A program made the position numbers and the translations under genes. The notes below the pieces were generated by a model. That model worked only from the letters and a program-made list of their open reading frames with translations, was not told the DNA's origin and did no database searches. Shown here piece by piece: positions 52,120 to 58,288 of a DNA stretch of 58,288 nucleotides. The stretch's first letter is position 1; every line of letters starts with the position of its first letter. Source of the DNA: Planctomycetota bacterium. GTDB lineage: Bacteria > Planctomycetota > Phycisphaerae > Phycisphaerales > SM1A02. The stretch spans positions 1 through 58,288 of the forward strand of contig JAPLMU010000118.1 of assembly GCA_026386795.1 (NCBI GenBank). The letters run 5' to 3'.

Positions 52120-53140
52120 ATGACCTGGGAACGATCAGCGCCCTCTGCGTCCAATCCACTGGCGTGGTCGTTGCCGCTCTTTCCGATCGCGGGCATCCAC
52201 TTCCGGGTGCATTTCACATTCATCGCCTACGCGCTGATTGTGGTGTTGCGCGGCTCGTACGGTCCAGCCGAGGAGTCATCGGTACACGGAGTCATCGGTA
52301 CACGGCGCAAGTACGGTCGGCATGGCGGTGGGAGCGCTGTTTCTCTTGGTATTCCTGCGTGAATCCACGCGTGCCCTAGTGGTGCGCGCTTCGGGTGGTT
52401 CCGCGGCCGATGTCGTGTTGTGGCCCCTCGGCAGCCTGCAAGGAATCGATCCCGCACCCGGCTGGCTTGCCGCGCTTCTCTCCGCAGCCGTCGGAACAGC
52501 CGTCTCCGCCGTGGCCTTCGCCGCCATGGGAATCGCGCTCGGCATGGTGACTGGCGACTGGATCGGCGCTGGTCTGCCGGACCCAATCTCCGCATCGTGG
52601 CTTAGTAATCCGCACGTCTGGTGGATCGACGCACTGTGGATTACCCATTGGACCGGCGCGCAATTGGCGCTGTTGGCGCTGCTCCCCATGCTTCCCCTTG
52701 ACGGCGGTCGCGCCATGGAGGCGTTCATCCTGCGCCGCCGCGGTGAGTACGAAACGCCGCGGATTGCCGCCGTTGCAACGCTCGCCACTGCTTCAACCGC
52801 TGGCCTCGTTGCCATTGTGCGCGATTTCAGCACGCTTCTCACTGTGGCGATTGCGTGTGCGGGATTCGCCGCATTTGTCTTGTGGCGGCTGCGAGCAGGG
52901 GACTCGGTCGCCGCCGCACGACCGTCATGGATGGCTGTTCACGATGACGCCCAAGAGCGTGAAGTCGCCGCCGAACGCGAGCAAGCCGAACGCGAACGGC
53001 AGGCACTTGCTGTGGAAGACCGCGCCGTTGATGCCATCCTCGAGAAGATCGCTCGCGAGGGCGCCGATCGGCTCTCGGCGACTGAGCGCGCAACGCTTGC
53101 GCGCGCCACTGAGCGTCGGCGCGGTCGATCGCAGAGCTAA
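52120..53140 (+). pseudogene. Site-2-protease (M50)-like membrane protein, frameshifted by a 16-bp duplication
   Basis: The gene starts at the ATG at 52120 (MTWERSAPSA, then SLPLFPIAGIHFRVHFTFIA, the M50 start) but is out of frame after 52272-52303. The fragments are 52120-52362 and a downstream frame that could restart at the ATG at 52322. Removing one 16-bp copy restores one protein of 334 residues. M50 landmarks are VVLWPLGSL and LLPMLPLDGGRAM, but the HExxH site reads RESTR (75-79), so proteolysis seems lost even in the restored form. The C-terminus has a Glu/Arg coiled coil and a tail (AILEKIAREGADRLSATE) resembling that of the rhomboid gene that follows. Confidence 0.82.
52272..52303 (+). 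repeat. 16-bp perfect tandem duplication causing a frameshift
   Basis: GGAGTCATCGGTACAC occurs at 52272-52287 and 52288-52303 with no spacer, and the match continues for two more bases. The extra 16 bases shift the M50-like gene by one base. Confidence 0.95.
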
Positions 53141-53187
53141 GCGCCGCGGCGGACACCGTCTTTCCGATATCTTCTCGCGTTCTACCT

Positions 53188-54291
53188 ATGGGCATCCAGG
53201 ACCGACCGTACTACCGACCCGACGCTTCCACGCCCCCCGCATACGCGCGCGCGTCGGGCTGGTCAGCGACAACGTGGATCATCGCCATCTGCGTCGCGGT
53301 GTTCGTGATCGACGGATTTCTTCCATGGACGAACGAGCCCGTTGCAAGTCAGCTGATGCCCGGCGCCTCTGCGGGGCAGATTCGCCTGATCGACCGCAGC
53401 GAGTTTGCGCTCACCAAGCCCGTCGATGTTGCCCCAGGAGTGGCGCGCGGCTACGCGGTACTTGGCCGCGACAACGTGGTTGCCGAGGTGGATTACCGCA
53501 AGGAACGACCACTCACGCGCCTTGGCTACTTCTCCACCGCACGCGCCGTCTATGCATCAGATCCGGTGCTGGGCGTCTCTGGTTTTCAAGTATGGCGATT
53601 CGTCACATTCCAATTCCTACATGCCAACCTCAATCATGTGCTCTTCAACATGATGACGCTGTTCTTCTTTGGCGGAATGGTTGAGAATTATCTCGGCAAG
53701 AAGCGCTATGTGGCGTTCTATCTCTTGTGCGGCGTCGCTGGTGCACTGATGTATCTGATTCTCAACGGCCTCGCGATCGGCGGTCAAGCAGCGTTCGGGC
53801 CATCGTTCCATTTGCCTGGACTGCTCTTCAATGATCCGAACACCATGCTGGTCGGCGCATCAGCTGGCGTCTTTGGTGTGATCATGGCTGCCGCATACCT
53901 GGCACCGAATGCCACCGTATTGCTGTTCTTTGTCATCCCCATGCGCCTGGGTGTCTTGGCATACGGATTGCTTGTATTTGCATTGCTCGCGGTGATTTTC
54001 GGTTGGACAAACGCAGGTGGTGAAGCTGCGCACATCGGTGGCGCGCTCGCCGGGTTCTGGCTTGTCCGTAACCCGAATCACTTGCATGGCTTCTTTGACT
54101 TCCTCGGCCAATACGACCCAACCAGCAAGGTGGCCCGCGCGCGCGTTGCAGTAAAGCGCGGCAGCGTGCAGGGCTCTGCTTCGAGCACTGAAGTCAATCG
54201 CATCCTCGACAAGATTTCTGCGCGGGGCTTGCAATCCCTCTCTGAAAGCGAGAAGCGCGTGCTGCGCGATGCGAGTCGGAAGCCGCGGTGA
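53188..54291 (+). CDS. Rhomboid-family intramembrane serine protease
   Basis: The 367-residue membrane protein has the rhomboid catalytic pair: Ser225 in GASAG (222-226) and His282 in EAAHIGGALAG. HANLNHVLFNM (145-155) carries the conserved His and Asn residues of the oxyanion region. An extra soluble segment of about 85 residues (46-130) separates the first helix from the core. The C-terminal tail (about 334-367; RILDKISARGLQSLSESEK) matches that of the preceding M50-like protein and resembles DUF6576-type tails of planctomycete rhomboids. Its stop overlaps the tgt start as GTGA. The substrate is unknown. Confidence 0.92.
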   Translation: MGIQDRPYYRPDASTPPAYARASGWSATTWIIAICVAVFVIDGFLPWTNEPVASQLMPGASAGQIRLIDRSEFALTKPVDVAPGVARGYAVLGRDNVVAEVDYRKERPLTRLGYFSTARAVYASDPVLGVSGFQVWRFVTFQFLHANLNHVLFNMMTLFFFGGMVENYLGKKRYVAFYLLCGVAGALMYLILNGLAIGGQAAFGPSFHLPGLLFNDPNTMLVGASAGVFGVIMAAAYLAPNATVLLFFVIPMRLGVLAYGLLVFALLAVIFGWTNAGGEAAHIGGALAGFWLVRNPNHLHGFFDFLGQYDPTSKVARARVAVKRGSVQGSASSTEVNRILDKISARGLQSLSESEKRVLRDASRKPR

Positions 54292-55490
54292 GTGCGCTTC
54301 AGTTTGAAATTCTTGCACGGTCCACGGCGAATCACGCACGCCTCGGACGCGTCACGACTCCGCACGGATCGTTCGACACGCCAGCATTCATGCCGGTTGC
54401 CACCGCAGCAGCCATGAAGGGCCTGACGCCCGCGCAGATTCGCGGCACCGGCAGTCAAATCATTTTGAACAACGCGTACCACCTGTTCCTTCGTCCCGGC
54501 GGCGATCGCATTGAGCGCCTTGGCGGCACACATCGCATGATGCGCTGGAATGGCCCGATCCTCACTGATAGCGGCGGCTACCAGGCGTACAGCATGAGTG
54601 ACACCGCCGTCTTGAGTGAAGAGGGCGTCACCTTCCGCAGCTTCATCGATGGCTCGAAAGTGCACCTTGGACCAGAGTCAAGCATGCGCGTTCAGAATCA
54701 GATTGGTGCCGACATCATCATGGCCTTCGACGACTGCGCTCCCGCTGCGCTCCCCGCCGAGGACACCGACGAGCGACGCCTCGCTCGCACCCGCGGCGTT
54801 GTTGATCATGCGCTACGCATGGAAGAAGCGCACGAGCGAACGCTGCGATGGCTTGACCGCTGCGTTCGATCGCATGCCCGAAGTCAGGACCAGGCGCTCT
54901 TCGGCATCGTGCAGGGCGCTACCAATCTTGACCTGCGCCGGCGTTCTGTCGAAGGCGTGTGCGCTCATGATCTTCCCGGATATGCCATCGGAGGCGTGGC
55001 GGTTGGGGAGGGCACCGATGCCATCCGAACGGTGGTGGAATTCACCACGCCGCTCCTTCCGGACCATCGGCCAAGATATTTAATGGGCGTTGGCTACGAA
55101 CGCGACATATTCATGGCGGTGGCCGCCGGGGTGGATATGTTCGATTGCGTCCTGCCCACCCGCAATGGTCGCAATGCCAACGCTTTCACGCCTCAAGGCC
55201 CAATTCGCCTTAGAAATGCGCGATTTGCCGAAGATTCTCTGCCAATCGACCCCTCCTGCGACTGCGAAGCGTGCGCCGGGGGGTTCAGCCGGGCCTACCT
55301 CCGGCACCTCTTTATGGCCGAGGAAATGCTTGGGCCAACATTGGTGAGTACCCATAACATCCGGCACTTCCAGCGGCTTATGCTGGACATCCGAACTGCG
55401 ATCCGTGAAGATGCGTGGTCTTCGCTCCTCGTCGCATGGCCGTGTATCGGCTCCGGCGAGGCGCATTCGAGTACTGACGAGCAAACATGA
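54288..55490 (+). CDS. tgt: tRNA-guanine transglycosylase (queuosine)
   Basis: Tgt exchanges guanine 34 of GUN-anticodon tRNAs for the queuosine precursor PreQ1. The 400-residue protein has TPHGSFDTPAFMPVATAAA, the active-site GPILTDSGGYQAYSM, FGIVQGATNLDLR, VDMFDCVLPTRNGRNAN (catalytic Asp) and the zinc site PSCDCEACAGGFSRAYLRHL with a downstream His (STHNIRHF). The GTG at 54288 overlaps the rhomboid stop; the stop overlaps yajC. The tgt-yajC-secD order is widespread in bacteria. Confidence 0.96.
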   Translation: MSALQFEILARSTANHARLGRVTTPHGSFDTPAFMPVATAAAMKGLTPAQIRGTGSQIILNNAYHLFLRPGGDRIERLGGTHRMMRWNGPILTDSGGYQAYSMSDTAVLSEEGVTFRSFIDGSKVHLGPESSMRVQNQIGADIIMAFDDCAPAALPAEDTDERRLARTRGVVDHALRMEEAHERTLRWLDRCVRSHARSQDQALFGIVQGATNLDLRRRSVEGVCAHDLPGYAIGGVAVGEGTDAIRTVVEFTTPLLPDHRPRYLMGVGYERDIFMAVAAGVDMFDCVLPTRNGRNANAFTPQGPIRLRNARFAEDSLPIDPSCDCEACAGGFSRAYLRHLFMAEEMLGPTLVSTHNIRHFQRLMLDIRTAIREDAWSSLLVAWPCIGSGEAHSSTDEQT

Positions 55491-55894
55491 TCACCCCGAC
55501 CCTGACCGCACTGACACTCCTCGCACAAACCGATGGCCCTTCCCTCCCCGGGGCACCTGCTCCGGCCGCGTCGGCCGCCGCAACAGAAGCCGGCGGAACT
55601 GTTGCGCCGTCGGCATCCGGTGGCAGCGGATTCATGATCATGATGGTGGTGCTCCTCGGCGCCATGATCCTCTTCTCATTCATCAACGCACGTCGCGAGA
55701 AGAAGAAGCGTTCCGATCTCTTGAGCAACATCAAGAAGCACGACAAGGTGCTGACCATCGGCGGCATTGTTGGCACCGTGGTCGAGCTTAAGGACGACTC
55801 CCTGATCTTGAAGGTCGACGAGACCTCAAATACCCGCATTACTTTCACCAAGAGTTCGATCTCGCAAGTGATCCCACAGGACACTGCGGCCTGA
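55487..55894 (+). CDS. yajC: Preprotein translocase subunit YajC
   Basis: YajC is the small accessory membrane protein of the SecDF-YajC complex. After an Ala/Pro-rich N-terminal stretch of about 47 residues comes one helix (FMIMMVVLLGAMILFSF) and the conserved ARREKKKRSDLLSNIKKHD followed by VLTIGGIVGTVVELKDDSL. It is 135 residues, longer than usual because of the N-terminal extension. The start overlaps tgt as ATGA; secD follows after 55 nt. Confidence 0.94.
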   Translation: MITPTLTALTLLAQTDGPSLPGAPAPAASAAATEAGGTVAPSASGGSGFMIMMVVLLGAMILFSFINARREKKKRSDLLSNIKKHDKVLTIGGIVGTVVELKDDSLILKVDETSNTRITFTKSSISQVIPQDTAA

Positions 55895-55949
55895 TCGACA
55901 CTACACCGTTATTGCATTTCGCCCACGTCGCGGCACCACTGAGAACACG

Positions 55950-58288
55950 ATGCACCTGCTCTTCCACACGCTGATCCTTCCGCTACTTCTTGTCATTTAC
56001 ATTGCGGGAGTCCGCAAGGCATTCGCGCCACTCAAGCGCACGATTCTTGATGTCGCCGTCATCGCTGCAACATGCGTCATCATGGTCATCGCCATCATGC
56101 CGCCTGCGCAGAAAATCAAGCTGGGCCGCGATTTGCGCGGTGGCGTGAGCTTGATTTACTCGGTCAATATGCCGGCTGGATCAGATTCTGCAACGAAGTC
56201 AGAACTGCTCAAGCAGACAATCAAGACGCTGAAAAACCGCGTAAATCCGCAGGGTGTGCTCGACTTGACCATGACGCCGCAGGGCGAGGATCGCATCGAA
56301 GTGGTCATGCCGCTTCCAGGCGACGAGGTCCGCGTTTCTCAGAAGGCGTACACAGACGCGCTTGATGCGTTGCTCGCCAAGGCGCGTCTCACGCCGCGCG
56401 AACTCAACACCGCGCTTGCCGATGGCAAGGCCGTTGATTTGGCCAAGGGTGATGCCGCTCGCGCTGCCGAACTCACCAAGCTTCAGGCGATGTGGTCTGC
56501 GGCGCGTGACGGTCGCGCTGCCTACGACGCGGCCGTTGCTGCGGGTAAGCAGGGCGCTGATCTTGATGTGCTCGCAGAAACTGCAGCGACAGCCGAGGTC
56601 GCCTACGACGCGCAGCGCGCCAAGGTGCAAACCGGCGCGTTGACATCGAGTCGCTGGACACGCATTGTTGCGCTCCCAGAGTTGGCTAAGAAGGGTGGCG
56701 ATCGCGCCACTGCTGTTGCGCAACTCAAGACTGAATTCCCATCCGCCGCGACGGAGATCGACGCTGCTCTGGTGAGCCATGACGCGTACGCCGCGCTCCG
56801 CACCGTGCTTGATGATCCGGAAGACTTGAAGCGCCTCTTGAAGGGCGCGGGCGTGTTGGACTTCCATATCGCCGTTACCACGCAGAATTCGCTCGGCGTG
56901 AATATTGAAGAGCTCCGCAAGCAACTTGCGCAGGGTGGTCCGCTCGCGGCTGAGAGTCCGGTGGCTCGCTGGTTCAAGATCAACAGCATTGATGAGTGGG
57001 CGAGCACGCCAGCGCAGCGCGAGGCACTTGAAGCCAATCCAGCTGGATTCTTCGCTTCGAGCCGTGGATTGACCGCGGGATCCGGACCGGACAAGTCCAT
57101 CTACATCCTTCTCTGGATCACCCCAGACCGCAGCCTGACTCACGAGCCGGGCGGCAAGGAATGGTCGATGAAGCGCGTTGGCCGCACGAGCGACGAACTC
57201 GGTCGCGTTGCCGTCAGTTTCGAACTTGATGATTCCGGTGGCGTCGAGATGGGTCGCCTCACTGGCGCCAGTGTTGGTCAGCCCATGGCCATCGTCCTGG
57301 ACAACCAGGTCTACACGGCACCCAACCTCAACTCGAAGATCAATGACCGCGGACAGATCAGCGGCAACTTCAGCGAGAAGGAAATTGACTACCTCGTACG
57401 CGTCCTTGCATCGGGCTCGCTCGGTGCGCGACTCTCTCCGGAACCAGTTTCCGTCAGCGTGCTTGGACCGGCGATGGGTAAGGACAACCTGCAGCGCGGT
57501 TTGAATAGCGTGATGATTTCGGTGCCTGCGACCTTCGCCATCATGGCGCTCTATTACTTCATTCCAGGAATCATCGCGAACATCTCGCTCCTGGTGAATG
57601 CGCTGATCATCTTCTACGCAATGTCACTGGTCGATGCCAGTTTCACGCTGCCCGGTCTAGCCGGAATCGCGCTGAACTTGGGTATCGCAGTTGATAGTAA
57701 TGTGCTTATCTACGAGCGTCTTCGCGAAGAACTCGTTGACCGCAAGCAGCCGCTTCTTGACGCCATTGACACGGCCATGCGCCGCGCTCGAACGGCGATC
57801 ATCGACGGCAATATGACGCACTTGATCGTCGTGGTTGTTCTGTACTGGTTCGCTGGTTCCGAAGTGAAGGGCTTTGCGCTCGTCATGGGTATCGGTGTAT
57901 TCAGCACACTTGCCGCCGGCTTGATAGTGACGCAGGTTCTCCTGCGCCTCTACGCGCTCGGTCTCAAGGCGAAGACCATGCCGATGCTGCCGATCGTGGT
58001 GCCCGCTATCTCGCGCGCACTGCATCCGACTGTCGACTGGTTGCGCTACCGCTTCATCTTCTGGGGTGGAGCCATTGTTGTGGCGATCATCTGCATCACT
58101 GCGACGCTCGGTCGCGGTGGAGACATCTTTGAGACTGAGTTCCGCGGCGGTACCACGATGACCATGTCCACTCGTCCCGCGCGAGCGGGCGAGGGTGCAT
58201 TCGGTGGTCACCTTGCCATGGCGCGCAGTGCAGTTGAAGAGCGTCTGCATGCCCTCGGTACTGCAAACAGTGCGGATCCGGTGCTTTC
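55950..58288 (+). CDS. secD: Protein translocase subunit SecD, probably fused SecDF (5' part, runs off the window)
   Basis: SecDF uses the proton gradient to help pull exported proteins through SecYEG. The frame is open from the ATG at 55950 to the window end (779 residues). The start has two hydrophobic segments, then IKLGRDLRGGVSLIY, the SecD signature. The P1 region has an Ala-rich insert of roughly 130 residues. It is followed by VAVSFELDDSGG, LVRVLASGSLGARLSPEPVS and the membrane motif GIAVDSNVLIYERLREE. After the six-helix core, DIFETEFRGGTTMT begins a SecF-type domain, so this is a SecDF fusion. Confidence 0.93.
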   Translation, partial: MHLLFHTLILPLLLVIYIAGVRKAFAPLKRTILDVAVIAATCVIMVIAIMPPAQKIKLGRDLRGGVSLIYSVNMPAGSDSATKSELLKQTIKTLKNRVNPQGVLDLTMTPQGEDRIEVVMPLPGDEVRVSQKAYTDALDALLAKARLTPRELNTALADGKAVDLAKGDAARAAELTKLQAMWSAARDGRAAYDAAVAAGKQGADLDVLAETAATAEVAYDAQRAKVQTGALTSSRWTRIVALPELAKKGGDRATAVAQLKTEFPSAATEIDAALVSHDAYAALRTVLDDPEDLKRLLKGAGVLDFHIAVTTQNSLGVNIEELRKQLAQGGPLAAESPVARWFKINSIDEWASTPAQREALEANPAGFFASSRGLTAGSGPDKSIYILLWITPDRSLTHEPGGKEWSMKRVGRTSDELGRVAVSFELDDSGGVEMGRLTGASVGQPMAIVLDNQVYTAPNLNSKINDRGQISGNFSEKEIDYLVRVLASGSLGARLSPEPVSVSVLGPAMGKDNLQRGLNSVMISVPATFAIMALYYFIPGIIANISLLVNALIIFYAMSLVDASFTLPGLAGIALNLGIAVDSNVLIYERLREELVDRKQPLLDAIDTAMRRARTAIIDGNMTHLIVVVVLYWFAGSEVKGFALVMGIGVFSTLAAGLIVTQVLLRLYALGLKAKTMPMLPIVVPAISRALHPTVDWLRYRFIFWGGAIVVAIICITATLGRGGDIFETEFRGGTTMTMSTRPARAGEGAFGGHLAMARSAVEERLHALGTANSADPVL

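Overview
The window reads like a piece of a Planctomycetota chromosome, most probably class Phycisphaerae. The evidence is a GC-rich sequence, a secreted RCC1-repeat protein ending in a paired DxDxDG dockerin-like tail with the LLSAWG signature (33082-34116), Ca-loop insertions in secreted peptidases, a fused SecDF with a long Ala-rich insert, and menaquinone-type respiratory genes. The taxon is an inference from gene content. I see no phage, integrase, transposase, CRISPR array or rRNA. One tRNA gene is present. Genes are tightly packed and adjacent genes very often share a 4-nt ATGA or GTGA overlap, so many clusters are probably translationally coupled operons.

Layout. 1-6019 (minus): the membrane arm of complex I, nuoJ-K-L-M-N, starting a transcription unit with a good sigma70-like promoter near 6076-6104. 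6388-7678 (plus): pgsA-pgpA for phosphatidylglycerol. 7698-11201 (minus): membrane protein, lysA and a secreted M28 peptidase. 11259-13777 (plus): YyaL-type thioredoxin protein and a short asparaginase. 13782-16666 (minus): POT peptide transporter and a secreted esterase. 16696-18211 (plus): Nudix protein and pseudouridine synthase. 18263-20674 (minus): menG/ubiE, a metal-ligand-less amidohydrolase-like protein and a lipoprotein. 20852-25362 (plus): a B12-domain-like protein without the cobalt His, tandem terminators, then ECF sigma, small membrane protein, secreted protein and tilS. 25352-27372 (minus): two paralogous membrane-thioredoxin fusions. 27568-30398 (plus): TIGR01777-type protein and photolyase. 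30361-32858 (minus): MFS transporter and CorC-type protein. 33082-35983 (plus): RCC1 protein, tRNA-Arg(CCG), MazG-like, HIT and an HExxH protein. 35901-43683 (minus): ABC ATPase, FtsX permease, DUF3299 protein, two M14 carboxypeptidase-family proteins and a BaiN/HI0933 flavoprotein. 43760-47701: recG diverging from xseA-xseB. 47752-50359 (plus): prepilin peptidase and OmpA-like lipoprotein. 50502-51371 (minus): MCE/MlaD protein. 51417-58288 (plus): Nudix, site-2-protease-like, rhomboid, tgt, yajC and secDF (cut by the window end).

The most interesting things are these. Two neighbouring genes (Nudix 51417 and M50-like 52120) are each frameshifted by a perfect short tandem duplication (47 bp and 16 bp), and further perfect tandem duplications (23 bp, 15 bp) occur elsewhere. 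Several proteins keep a fold but have lost the defining active-site residues: an M50 homologue with RESTR in place of HExxH, an M14 homologue without HxxE, an amidohydrolase without any of its metal ligands, and a B12-domain protein with E in place of the cobalt His. The M50-like protein and the adjacent rhomboid share the same short C-terminal tail. The two membrane-thioredoxin paralogues each carry two CxxC pairs and form a candidate undescribed thiol-redox pair.
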